Shown here in pieces: positions 23,545-32,335 of a stretch of DNA of 56,440 nt. The notes beneath the pieces were generated by a model. The model was not told the DNA's origin. It saw nothing but the letters and a program-made list of their open reading frames with translations, and did no database searches. Made by a program: the position numbers and the translations under genes. Numbering within the stretch: position 1 is the first letter of the stretch; each line of letters opens with the position of its first letter. Source of the DNA: Candidatus Liminaster caballi (GTDB taxonomy: Bacteria; Bacteroidota; Bacteroidia; Bacteroidales; UBA3663); NCBI GenBank assembly GCA_018065085.1, contig JAGHUA010000037.1, forward strand, positions 1 through 56,440, written 5' to 3'.

Positions 23545-23715
23545 ATGGACTTTGGCCCAGACACCTATGAGGCTTGGATCACATACTTCAACGAAAAGGG
23601 TTTCTTGATGGACTGAAGGTTGAATGACGAAAGACTGACTGTGTGGCAGTCTCAGCGTGAAACAGAATACATTAAGATGATGCAGAATTTAGACAACAAT
23701 AATAACGAATTATGA
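23545..23715 (+). pseudogene. Small gene before mod, interrupted by an in-frame TGA
   Basis: From ATG 23545 the frame reads MDFGPDTYEAWITYFNEKGF, then LMD and TGA (23614-23616). It continues without further stops as RLNDERLTVWQSQRETEYIK and MMQNLDNNNNEL to a TGA at 23713-23715. That last TGA overlaps the mod ATG (ATGA). This coupling suggests that a 56-residue product was, or is, translated before Mod. The internal TGA may be a nonsense mutation, a sequencing error, or allow restart from a later codon. The encoded family is not recognised. Confidence 0.55.
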
Positions 23716-25733
23716 CACAGGATATAAAAGATAAGAATGCCAAGGCTCAGGCAGGTAATCGTGAGCTGGCGATGCTAAAAGCGGCATTTCCTCAGTGCTT
23801 TGATGCTGAGGATCGCTTTGATAAGGAGAAGTTCCTCAGTTCGCTGCCTGGAGGCTTGGAACTGACAGACGAAACAAGTGGCTTCAATTGGCTGGGCAAG
23901 AACTATGGCCGAATGCTCTACAATATGGAGAGCACCACGGTGATCTGCCCTGATGAGGAGCATAATTCGTTGCCAGAGAACCGCGATAGTCAGAACGTCT
24001 ATATCAGCGGTGACAATCTGGATGCCCTTCAACATCTGGTTAAGTCTTATACTGGCGAGGTCAAGGTGATCTACATTGATCCCCCTTACAACACGGGCAG
24101 CGATGGCTTTGTGTATAACGACAAGTTCAGCTTTACGGCAGAAGATCTTGCCGCAAAACTCGGTATCACCGTAGAGCAGGCTGAGCGTATCCTCGCAATG
24201 ACACGCCGTGGCAGTGCCAGTCATGCCGCATGGCTAACCTTTATGCTTCCTCGCCTTTCTTTTGCTCGCGATTTGCTAGCAAAGGATGGTGTGATTTTTA
24301 TCTCAATTGACGAGAATGAAGAAGCTAATCTCCGCCATCTTTGCGATGAAGTATTTGGTGAAGAGAATCTTGCAGGCGAAATTATATGGAAGAATAGCAG
24401 TAAGAATGACGAGGCTTATATTTCAATGCAACATGAGTATATTCTATGCTATGTAAAAAATAAAGAATACAATTTAGGAAATTGGATTGAGCCTAAACTA
24501 GGTACAGACGAGATTTTCGCTGCTTTCGAAGGATTTAAAAAACAATACGGGAATGATTGGGATGCTATACACAAACAAGCTTTGAAATGGTACAAGCAGT
24601 TCCCTGAATCAAATCCTATTTTTGACAGCAAGCATTATGATAGGATGGATGAAAGAGGTGTCTATTTCGCTTCTGATATTTCGGGGCCTAATCCAGGTCA
24701 ATATACTTACGAAGTCCTACATCCGCAAACAGGAAAGCCTTGCAAAATGCCTGCCAGTGGGTGGAGATTTGAAGAGAATGAAATGAAGAATAGAATTAGA
24801 GAAGGACTAATTCATTTTCCACCAGATGAGACAACAATCCCCAACAACAAGACTTATCTAAAAGATACCCTAACCCAAAGCCTAACAAGCATCATCTATC
24901 GTGATGGCCGTGTAGCCTCAAAACAATTAACTGCATTAATGGGTTCCAATTGTTTTAGTAATCCCAAAGATGTGGATGTTATTGTCAAGTTATTGAATGC
25001 AGTAGGCATAAAAGATGGTGATATTGTCGTAGATTTCTTTTCTGGCTCAGGAACAACAGCAGAAGCAGTTCTTTCACTTTCTGAACTAGATAAGCACTTA
25101 AAATATATTGCCGTACAAATACAAGAGGATTTAGATCTATCATTATCAAGAGCTACAGGTAAAGGCAAGACCATTGTAAAGAATGCAATCCAATTATGCG
25201 ATGATTTGAGTGTGCCACACACTGTTGACCAAATCGGCATGGAGCGTATCAAGCGTGCAGCCAAGAAGATTCGCGACGAGCACCCGCTCTTTGCTGGAGA
25301 CCTTGGTTTCAAGCATTATACCCTAAAGGAACCAGCACAGAATACGCTGGACAAGATGGATAAGTTCAGCAAAGATGCACCTCTCAGCAATGCATCCGTA
25401 TTGGATGATTTCGGTGTGAATGCCGTACTGCGCACCTGGCTTGTGGCGGATGGCTATGGGCTTACGGCAGAGGCTGAGCACGTGAAGCTCGGCAATTATG
25501 TGGCATACCACTGCGATAAGCACCTTTACCTCATTAACGGTGAGGATGACTTTGACGAAGAGAGCATGGCAGCCTTGATAGACCTCTATCAGGGTACGGC
25601 TTTCTCACCACAGAATGTCGTGGTGTTCGGCTATAGCTTCGGTGCTGCTCGTCGTGTAATGCTGGACAGCAACCTGCGCAGCCTCAATTCGGGCAACAAG
25701 AGTTTGCAGATTTCATTTACCCAACGCTTCTAA
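23712..25733 (+). CDS. mod: Type III modification methyltransferase (Mod)
   Basis: This 673-residue N6-adenine methyltransferase has beta-class motif order: DPPYNTG (123-129) precedes the SAM motif VDFFSGSGTTAEAV (440-453). This is the layout of type III Mod subunits, which recognise the target and methylate one strand. The region between the motifs (about residues 220-430) is the expected target-recognition domain. Its DNA (about 24300-25150) is visibly more AT-rich than either flank, as if exchanged by recombination. The start overlaps the stop of a small upstream frame. Res follows 16 nt after the stop. Confidence 0.93.
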   Translation: MTQDIKDKNAKAQAGNRELAMLKAAFPQCFDAEDRFDKEKFLSSLPGGLELTDETSGFNWLGKNYGRMLYNMESTTVICPDEEHNSLPENRDSQNVYISGDNLDALQHLVKSYTGEVKVIYIDPPYNTGSDGFVYNDKFSFTAEDLAAKLGITVEQAERILAMTRRGSASHAAWLTFMLPRLSFARDLLAKDGVIFISIDENEEANLRHLCDEVFGEENLAGEIIWKNSSKNDEAYISMQHEYILCYVKNKEYNLGNWIEPKLGTDEIFAAFEGFKKQYGNDWDAIHKQALKWYKQFPESNPIFDSKHYDRMDERGVYFASDISGPNPGQYTYEVLHPQTGKPCKMPASGWRFEENEMKNRIREGLIHFPPDETTIPNNKTYLKDTLTQSLTSIIYRDGRVASKQLTALMGSNCFSNPKDVDVIVKLLNAVGIKDGDIVVDFFSGSGTTAEAVLSLSELDKHLKYIAVQIQEDLDLSLSRATGKGKTIVKNAIQLCDDLSVPHTVDQIGMERIKRAAKKIRDEHPLFAGDLGFKHYTLKEPAQNTLDKMDKFSKDAPLSNASVLDDFGVNAVLRTWLVADGYGLTAEAEHVKLGNYVAYHCDKHLYLINGEDDFDEESMAALIDLYQGTAFSPQNVVVFGYSFGAARRVMLDSNLRSLNSGNKSLQISFTQRF

Positions 25734-25749
25734 CCCCTGAGCAGTAAAC

Positions 25750-28700
25750 ATGGACCTGATACTTCAAGCCAACCTTGAACACCAGACGGCACCGGTAATG
25801 AGCGTGGCAGACATCGTGCAGCATACGCCCAAAGCCAACCGTAGCAAGGCTCACCAGAACCCCAGAATACTTAATCACATTGACCTCACCGAGCTGCAAC
25901 AGGTGCAGGGACGTAATGGCATTGACCGACGTGTGACCCCTTGGGTACCGACCCCTGAGACCTTCCGCACCAAGGCGAAAGGCCTACCTTCGTACCAGAT
26001 GCTGGACGTAAAGATGGAGACGGGTACAGGCAAGACTTATGTCTATACTCGCACCATGTTCGAGCTTCATGAACGCTTCGGCTTTAACAAATTCATCGTG
26101 GCTGTACCAAGCCTCCCCATCAAGGCTGGTGCTGCCAGTTTTCTGTCTGATTCCTACGTCATGCACCACTTCAAGGATGCATGCGGTTATGGGGCAGAAA
26201 TTGAGCTTTGTCTGCTGGAAACGCAGAAGAAAAAGAAGAAAGGCCGACAGAATTTCCCTCCAGCCGTGGGTCGCTTCTTCTATGGCAACAAGCATGACAG
26301 CAAGAAGATCTACGTACTGCTGATGAATACGCAGCTGCTGACGGGTAACAGCAAGGTACTGACCAGCAACGACTACGATCAGATGGCAGGCGAGTTTCAT
26401 GTGCCTGTGGATGCCATCAGCGACTGCCGCCCCGTTCTGATCATCGACGAGCCGCATCGCATGAAGCGTGACACCGATACGTTCAAGAGCCTGATCAGCA
26501 AGCTGAAGCCACAGCTCGTGATACGATATGGCGCCACATTCCCAAAGGTGACGGTACCTGTGACGAAAAGTAATCCAAAGACAGGCAAGCTGGAAAAAAA
26601 GAAGGAATCCCTGCCTGACTATGTGAACCTCGTCTATGACCTGAATGCCTGCGATGCCTTCAATGAAGTGCTGATCAAAGGTATTGCCACCGAAGTCCCC
26701 CATCTGCCAGGCGGCGACAACGTGGATAAGCGCGTCACCGTGGTAAGCATTGATGACCAGGCCAAGAGCGCAAAGTTGAGGCTTGACATTGACGGCGGAC
26801 ACCGCGAGATGACGCTGGCACAAAGTGGAGACGATCTGTGCCAGTTGGATGAAGACTTGCGAGGCATTACGTTTGACGGTATAGACAAGAGCGGCTGTGT
26901 GTGCCTGAGCAATGGAGTAGTGCTGCACGAGCGGGATATGATATTCACTGACCAGTATTCCACCTCGTACCAGGAGGAGATGATCAAAGTGGCTCTCTAT
27001 CGCCACTTTGAGACGGAACGTGCCAACTTCCACCGTACGCCGACTCGCATCAAGACACTGGCTCTGTTCTTCATCGACAACATTACGGGGTATCGATATC
27101 GTGACGAGCAAGGCCTCCACGATGGATGGCTTCTGACACGATTCAAAGAGCTTCTCAAAGCTCAGGTTGAGACAGAGCTGGCTAAGGGAGGAAGTGATGA
27201 ATACATCGCCTACCTGAAGGCAACGCTAGATAATCTGGATGACGCATGTGCCGGATACTTTGCCCGTGACAACCAGGACACGGACGAGCGCGTTGAGGAG
27301 GAGGTGCGTCTTATTTTGCATGGAAAGAAGGACCTGCTGAGCTTTACCGATAAGGATGGCCGTCCGAATGTGTGTCGTTTCCTCTTTTCGAAGTGGACAC
27401 TGAAGGAAGGGTGGGACAATCCCAACGTTTTCACCATTTGCAAACTTCGTTCCAGTGGATCGGAGATCAGCAAGCTGCAGGAGGTGGGCCGAGGCCTGCG
27501 TCTGCCGGTTGATGAAGTTGGCAACCGAATACAGGACAGTGTGTTCAAACTCAACTACATCATTGACTTTACTGAAAGGAAGTTCGCTTCACAACTGGAG
27601 GCAGAAATCAATGGCTTTAAGATTGCCGAAGACGGTACACCAGAGATAATACTCACGGCAGAACTGCTGCAGAAGCTGGCAGATGCAAGACAGATCAAGG
27701 TTACACGCCTGAAGGCAGAACTTCTGCTTAACGAGTACATTGATGAGACGGACAAGGTCTTCCCTGACCGTCTCGATGACTTCTTGACCAATTATCCAGA
27801 GTTCAGCAAATTGGCCAAGGGTCGCATCGAAAACCGTAACAAAGAGCAGAAGCCAGCCAAGGTGAGACCTGTGCAGTACCGCCTTCTGGAGGATCTGTGG
27901 CACAAGCTCAACCATAAATACATCCTATACTTTGACCAGGAAATCGAGGATCAGCTGCGAGCCGATTTGCCTCACAGAATTAAGGAGGATGGTGTGTTCA
28001 GCATTCAGACAGTCACTACCGACCGCTCTTATGTGGAAGTGACTGACAAGAGTGCACAAACCAAGAGTGCTGACGCATACGAATTTAATTCGACAGGCAG
28101 ATTTATGCCCTACAATGAGTTCCTGAAAAAGGTGTCACAGAAGACCGGCATCCCAATCACCATCCTTCATGAGGCTATCTGTAAGGCAGCCGACAACGGG
28201 GTGGCGATAGATGACAACATGTTCAATGAGAGTTCAAAGACCCGACTGATCAGCAGCATCAACGACTGGAAGTGTGAGAAGCTGCAAGGTCTTGTACACT
28301 ACAAAAAGACAGAATACGAAACGCTCGAAACCAAGTTGACCAACGCTGATGGTACACTGCGTGACGAGGTGGCTGTGGGCAATATCGGTACCAACTATTG
28401 TCCAGATAAGCCACTGGATAAATATCTGTATGATGCCATTTACTACGATTCAAAAATTGAGTTGAGCAATATCCAAGCCGATATTCAGAGTGTTGTAGTG
28501 TATGGCAAGATACCCAAGAAGAGCATTTGCATCCCGACTGTAGCATCATCGAACTACAGCCCTGATTTCATGTATGTGGTGAAGCGAAAGGATGATACAG
28601 AAACTCTCAATATCGTCATCGAAAGTAAAGGCTATGAGGGCAATTCGAAGCTCGCCAACGATGAGAATTCTAAGATAGCCTGTGCACGTTGCCTCTATCA

Positions 28701-28797
28701 GAAGATGTCAGAGGAAGGCATTGACGTGAAGTTTGAGAAACAACTCACGACGCAGCAGGTGCTGGATATTATAAATAAACTGATGAAACAATCATAA
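25750..28797 (+). CDS. res: Type III restriction endonuclease/helicase (Res)
   Basis: This 1015-residue protein is of usual length for Res. It has a SF2 helicase core with Walker A in ETGTGKTYVY (Gly92-Thr96) and the DEPH box in LIIDEPHRMKRD (233-236). A helicase motif VI-like segment, EVGRGLRLPVD, follows. The C-terminal nuclease is of PD-(D/E)xK type: SPDFMYVV (Asp939) then IVIESKGYEG (Glu958, Lys960). With Mod it would translocate from unmodified sites and cleave DNA. All key residues appear intact, so the system may be active. Three further genes follow with little or no spacing. Confidence 0.93.
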   Translation: MDLILQANLEHQTAPVMSVADIVQHTPKANRSKAHQNPRILNHIDLTELQQVQGRNGIDRRVTPWVPTPETFRTKAKGLPSYQMLDVKMETGTGKTYVYTRTMFELHERFGFNKFIVAVPSLPIKAGAASFLSDSYVMHHFKDACGYGAEIELCLLETQKKKKKGRQNFPPAVGRFFYGNKHDSKKIYVLLMNTQLLTGNSKVLTSNDYDQMAGEFHVPVDAISDCRPVLIIDEPHRMKRDTDTFKSLISKLKPQLVIRYGATFPKVTVPVTKSNPKTGKLEKKKESLPDYVNLVYDLNACDAFNEVLIKGIATEVPHLPGGDNVDKRVTVVSIDDQAKSAKLRLDIDGGHREMTLAQSGDDLCQLDEDLRGITFDGIDKSGCVCLSNGVVLHERDMIFTDQYSTSYQEEMIKVALYRHFETERANFHRTPTRIKTLALFFIDNITGYRYRDEQGLHDGWLLTRFKELLKAQVETELAKGGSDEYIAYLKATLDNLDDACAGYFARDNQDTDERVEEEVRLILHGKKDLLSFTDKDGRPNVCRFLFSKWTLKEGWDNPNVFTICKLRSSGSEISKLQEVGRGLRLPVDEVGNRIQDSVFKLNYIIDFTERKFASQLEAEINGFKIAEDGTPEIILTAELLQKLADARQIKVTRLKAELLLNEYIDETDKVFPDRLDDFLTNYPEFSKLAKGRIENRNKEQKPAKVRPVQYRLLEDLWHKLNHKYILYFDQEIEDQLRADLPHRIKEDGVFSIQTVTTDRSYVEVTDKSAQTKSADAYEFNSTGRFMPYNEFLKKVSQKTGIPITILHEAICKAADNGVAIDDNMFNESSKTRLISSINDWKCEKLQGLVHYKKTEYETLETKLTNADGTLRDEVAVGNIGTNYCPDKPLDKYLYDAIYYDSKIELSNIQADIQSVVVYGKIPKKSICIPTVASSNYSPDFMYVVKRKDDTETLNIVIESKGYEGNSKLANDENSKIACARCLYQKMSEEGIDVKFEKQLTTQQVLDIINKLMKQS

Positions 28798-28816
28798 ACA
28801 TAACACCTATAACAGA

Positions 28817-29827
28817 ATGGCAATATTCGCTATTTATCGTTTCAGACTCGAGCAGTTCAAGAATCTTCAGCTCGTGGTTGAGTTCCCTGATGAGGAAGGA
28901 GACGGCAAGAAGAGAAAGAAGAAATACAAATCGCTGGAAGATTTCTTCGAGAGTTTCTTCCCCGAGCGCGGGGGCATGCTCAGCATCAGTGAGCTGAAAG
29001 AACGAAAACGAGGCAAGACGATTGCCGTTGACGCTGATCCACACGGCAATGAGGTGGAACAGCATCGTTGCCACGTGGTGGTGTTCCGCCTGCAAGCCAA
29101 TAAGACAAAAGGTATCGACAATGCCGACTGGACGCACGAGAAACGTCCGCACCATCCTGATTGCCGTGTGATAATAGACTTTCGCGAGGAATCCTGCCTG
29201 ATGGCAATCGAGAAGAAAACCTCAGCTTTTGACCCAGACAAAGCATGTGAACTGTTGCAGAAGTCTTTCAATCGCATGATGATGGACTATGGTGTGCGTA
29301 TCGGCTTCGAACGATTGGAGAAAAAAGCAAAGTTCTGGGATGCTATCAACGAGATTAGACTAAAGTTTAATGATGCTGTCCAGCGTGTGACATTCGACTT
29401 CAACGGAGAAGAAAAGCATCAGGAAGATGGAAGCTTTGCCGATAGGCTAACCGAATGGGTGGGCTTGTTTGGTCGTCATGCTCTGCTGGCAGTTGACATC
29501 GAGAATGACCGAAGACTGAAGGAGGTGGAAGCGGACCTCACCCGCATGGCAGACCTGTGCTACCAGAACCGTAAGTACAATCTGACTGTCAAGTTTCGCG
29601 ACTTCGGCTTGTTCCGTTACGGACAGGACATCAAGGCGCAGCTAGGCCTTGAAGATGATCTCGTGGATGCTTTTGTGGCTCGTGCCCGCCAACTTACCAT
29701 TGATCAGCCAGCAGACAAGGCTGATCAGGACCTGCTTGGGTGGTTCGACCGCATCAAGATTCTGTTCAAGGAATATGGTAAAGACGCACCAGCTAAGCCT
29801 CAGGGAACGACAGGCCATAGACTCTGA
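28817..29827 (+). CDS. Unknown protein A of the restriction operon
   Basis: This 336-residue protein, MAIFAIYRFRLEQFKN, is not one I recognise. A basic low-complexity patch (GKKRKKKYKS, about 34-43) lies near the N-terminus, and the segment DCRVIIDFREESCLMAIEKK (about 119-138) looks like beta strands with acidic and lysine residues. A helical C-terminal half follows. It has no signal peptide or membrane helix, so it is probably cytoplasmic. It starts 19 nt after res and overlaps the next gene by 53 nt. A defence accessory role is inferred only from its position. Confidence 0.75.
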   Translation: MAIFAIYRFRLEQFKNLQLVVEFPDEEGDGKKRKKKYKSLEDFFESFFPERGGMLSISELKERKRGKTIAVDADPHGNEVEQHRCHVVVFRLQANKTKGIDNADWTHEKRPHHPDCRVIIDFREESCLMAIEKKTSAFDPDKACELLQKSFNRMMMDYGVRIGFERLEKKAKFWDAINEIRLKFNDAVQRVTFDFNGEEKHQEDGSFADRLTEWVGLFGRHALLAVDIENDRRLKEVEADLTRMADLCYQNRKYNLTVKFRDFGLFRYGQDIKAQLGLEDDLVDAFVARARQLTIDQPADKADQDLLGWFDRIKILFKEYGKDAPAKPQGTTGHRL

Positions 29828-30491
29828 ATTTAGGGAATGCACGCTGTACACGCAGTTGAAGCCCTTGGTGCTGGAATGGGGCAGCGATTCCGCTTCGTTC
29901 GCACTGGCGCCAGCCGAGGCTTTCTACCACTTGACGCGTAGCATGGATGACTTGCTGTCGGCCGATGGCAAGGATGCTCGTTTGGAGTATTGTCACAATC
30001 TCTGTGATGAATTGTTCGAGCACCTTGCAGAAACCGTTGATGCAGACAGTGAGGATTGCAGGAAGGCGGCTTGCATTGTGGCAGGTGCTCTCGACACTTG
30101 CCTTTACGCAGTTGACCATCAGTTATACCTTGACGAAATCATCGCTTTGAAATCTGCTAACGACTATCGGCGTGAACTTCAGCCGTTATTCAAGCCGTGG
30201 ATGCGCAGCGACATGAACACAGACATACGCGAATGTCTGTCAGCGTATTTCGTAAGTGACATCCGCATATCGGGCATGATTGAAGATAAGATCCGACAGA
30301 TGCGACAAGATGAAAACGAAGCGCAAGAAAAAGCCAGACTGCGTCAGAGTGCGGAGGTGTATATCGAAGGTAACAACTACGGATTGGCTGCCAAAACAAT
30401 GACTCTGTCTTTACCCGATGGAAGTTTCGCAACAATTAATCCAGAACTACTCAATAAGTTTTTAGACAATGGCAATCATAATCAAGGGTGA
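29775..30491 (+). CDS. Unknown protein B of the restriction operon
   Basis: This 238-residue, acidic, mainly helical protein begins MVKTHQLSLRERQAIDSEF. The start at 29775 is inside the preceding gene. The open frame reaches 29649, but the earlier part looks like out-of-frame translation of protein A. Cys/Glu-rich helices (for example YCHNLCDELFEHL) occupy the middle. The C-terminal EVYIEGNNYGLAAKTMTLSL segment is beta-like. No known domain was recognised. It overlaps the start of protein C by 23 nt. Confidence 0.7.
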   Translation: MVKTHQLSLRERQAIDSEFRECTLYTQLKPLVLEWGSDSASFALAPAEAFYHLTRSMDDLLSADGKDARLEYCHNLCDELFEHLAETVDADSEDCRKAACIVAGALDTCLYAVDHQLYLDEIIALKSANDYRRELQPLFKPWMRSDMNTDIRECLSAYFVSDIRISGMIEDKIRQMRQDENEAQEKARLRQSAEVYIEGNNYGLAAKTMTLSLPDGSFATINPELLNKFLDNGNHNQG

Positions 30492-31059
30492 TAACAACGG
30501 CATTGCGGTGGATGGCAATCTCACGATAGAGAAGCTCGACTTTGTCTTTGGGCAAGGTGTGCGCTCGGCATCGGGTGTCAGTCGGGACATTCCGGAGGCA
30601 GAGGTTGTGGAGGCAGAGGAGGTTCCTGTGGTCGATGGACGTGACGAAGTGCATTATCCGGAGATTACAGATGTGAATACTGATTTCTTTACAGACACGT
30701 TTTTTGTAACCTCAGAAGTTATAGGTGTGCCAAGAAAGCGATTGGAGGTTCCAAAGGTGGAAATACTGCACATTATCTATAATAGTACGCGCGAATGGAA
30801 CCCTTCAGATAGAGCTTCACATAAGTGGAGGGTATTGTATGAGGTGCTTCGCCGCTTGACGTATTTCACCATCGGTGAGAAGCATCGTTTCAGCGCCTTC
30901 GTTGAGGCTGTGGTGAAATACTGCTTCCCTAATGATGTTCCGGCAGGATACGCCAACAATATCTCAAAGAGTAAGCTTGAAGAACATTTCGAAGATTGGT
31001 CACTGGCAGACAAGGATCTCTACAAGACTCTGAAAACAGCTCTTACGTTCGCGAAATGA
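30469..31059 (+). CDS. Unknown protein C of the restriction operon
   Basis: This 196-residue protein begins MAIIIKGDNNGIAVDGNLTI. This Asn/Gly-rich start is found in several Bacteroidales proteins of mobile elements, although I cannot name a family. An acidic linker (about 40-80) precedes a helical domain with YEVLRRLTYFTIGEKHRFS and a lysine-rich end. It is the last gene of the mod-res cluster. The 324-nt gap after it suggests that the transcript ends nearby. Confidence 0.7.
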   Translation: MAIIIKGDNNGIAVDGNLTIEKLDFVFGQGVRSASGVSRDIPEAEVVEAEEVPVVDGRDEVHYPEITDVNTDFFTDTFFVTSEVIGVPRKRLEVPKVEILHIIYNSTREWNPSDRASHKWRVLYEVLRRLTYFTIGEKHRFSAFVEAVVKYCFPNDVPAGYANNISKSKLEEHFEDWSLADKDLYKTLKTALTFAK

Positions 31060-31382
31060 CATCCTTGAAACACGCTTGAACTTCCTCGAAAATTTCGCAC
31101 TTCCTCGTAATCGAAGTTGCACTTCCTTGTAATGGTTATTGGCATTAATTTGCTGATAACCATCATTTTTATTATATAACTTTGCACTCGCAAACAGCAG
31201 ATAAACGTCACTGATTTGCGGGTGCTTTTGTTTGTTGGAGCACCAAAACGTAACTCTAAGACCCATGCAGTAAGGCGCATGACAACAGACACACATTATT
31301 AATAATATGAGTATTTATTTCAGTTTCCGCATTTGGAAGTTTCAGGTGACTTTCAATGCAAATTTTAGCAAGAACGACTAAA
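31060..31382. other. Gap with three direct repeats and a possible promoter
   Basis: Between 31072 and 31135 lie three related 16-18 bp units: TTGAACTTCCTCGAAAAT, TCGCACTTCCTCGTAAT and TTGCACTTCCTTGTAAT. At 31177-31184, TAACTTTG is a good -10-like box, but the nearest TTTG (31149) is 24 nt away rather than 20. The region marks the boundary between the restriction operon and the next module. Confidence 0.45.
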
Positions 31383-31661
31383 ATGAAGAGTATTTTCAAA
31401 GTGGTGCAGCAGGGCGAGGCTTTCGCTGTACAGTCACAGAAAAGTGACAGCGGTCAGACGATGAAGTGCAACATCGTGTTGCAGGAGTTGGGCGGCAAGT
31501 TCGAGAATCAGTATGTGGGCGCTATGCTTGGCAATGCGGCTCAATGCAAGTTCTTCCCAGGGGATGTGGTGGCGGCTTCGCTCCGATTCTCAACACGTGA
31601 ATACAACGGTCAGACCTACCAGGACATTCTGGTGACGGACATCCTAAAACTAAGTAAGTGA
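31383..31661 (+). CDS. DUF3127-like OB-fold protein
   Basis: This 92-residue protein has the strand pattern of DUF3127, a small OB-fold family thought to bind single-stranded DNA: KVVQQGEAFAVQSQKSDSG, a central VLQELGGKF, then STREYNGQTYQDILVTDI near the end. I chose ATG 31383 (MKSIFKVVQQ) over 31356, which would add nine unlike residues. It begins a module of phage- or plasmid-like genes. A DNA-binding role is inferred from fold similarity alone. Confidence 0.65.
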   Translation: MKSIFKVVQQGEAFAVQSQKSDSGQTMKCNIVLQELGGKFENQYVGAMLGNAAQCKFFPGDVVAASLRFSTREYNGQTYQDILVTDILKLSK

Positions 31662-31686
31662 AGGCTTCGCTAACGTAAATGTCTGT

Positions 31687-31785
31687 AAACTATCGTGAAT
31701 TTTACCGTAAATGCTTTTCTTTCAGTCGAATAAATGATTTACGAATAATTCGCGGTCAATTCACGGCAATTCGCGTTAAAACAAA
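31687..31785. repeat. TTTACGAATAATTCGCGG-type motifs before the P5-like gene
   Basis: Related half-sites (CGTGAATTTTACCGTAAAT, TTTACGAATAATTCGCGG, AATTCACGGCAATTCGCG) occur at about 10-20 nt spacing. They resemble those at 22030-22095. Their presence before two module genes suggests a shared regulatory or mobile feature. Confidence 0.45.
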
Positions 31786-31797
31786 AATCTATTCATT

Positions 31798-32244
31798 ATG
31801 GCATCAAGAGGTATTAGAAACGACAACCCGCTCAACATCCGCCACGGCAAGAGCCAGTGGATGGGGATGCGCGAGAGGCAGACCGACAGGCAGTTCGTGC
31901 AGTTCACCGCCAGGGTGTATGGCTACCGCGCGGCATTCGTGCTCATCCGCGGCTACATCGCCAAGGGTAAGGACACCATCGGCACGATCATCGCCCGATG
32001 GGCGCCAAGCAGCGACGGCAACAACACGCAGGCCTACATCGGCTTTGTGAGCCGGACGACGGGCATCGACGCCGGTCGCACACTCCGCTGGGAGGACAGG
32101 GATGACCTTGTGGCAGTAGTCCGCAGCATGGCGCAGATGGAGTCAGGCATCATCGAGGACAAGGCGATCATCGAAGAGGCGTATGAAGCCTCTCTCCCCA
32201 GCCCTCTCCCCAATAGGGAAAGGGAGCAAGATACCAATAACTAA
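31798..32244 (+). CDS. Structural protein P5-like (phage/plasmid-type) protein
   Basis: This 148-residue protein begins MASRGIRNDNPLNIRHGKSQ and continues with WMGMRERQTDRQFVQF and a WAPSSDGNNTQAYIGFV segment. This matches the Bacteroidetes proteins annotated as structural protein P5, which have a lysozyme/muramidase-like look (NPLNIR) and are common in mobile modules. The last about 20 residues (SLPSPLPNREREQDTNN) are encoded by a GC-rich palindromic repeat (copy B), so the natural end was probably changed by its insertion. Confidence 0.8.
   Translation: MASRGIRNDNPLNIRHGKSQWMGMRERQTDRQFVQFTARVYGYRAAFVLIRGYIAKGKDTIGTIIARWAPSSDGNNTQAYIGFVSRTTGIDAGRTLRWEDRDDLVAVVRSMAQMESGIIEDKAIIEEAYEASLPSPLPNREREQDTNN
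32189..32230 (+). repeat. GC-rich palindromic repeat, copy B
   Basis: CTCTCCCCAGCCCTCTCCCC then AATAGGGAAAGGGAG, a diverged copy that codes for the tail of the P5-like protein. Confidence 0.7.
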
Positions 32245-32335
32245 TCATTAACCCGAGTTGAAGTGAGGAACTTCACATGTGAACAAAGCTGGCCAGCGGT
32301 TCTGAAACTTCTCCTCACAATTTTCAACTCAAAAA

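Noticed and set aside
25984-27120. 378-codon leftward open frame inside res
   Set aside because: Res has intact helicase motifs in this region, so the reverse frame is a by-product.
29649-29774. Longer start of unknown protein B
   Set aside because: The extra residues are a shifted reading of protein A, and a good ATG with plausible protein sequence follows at 29775.
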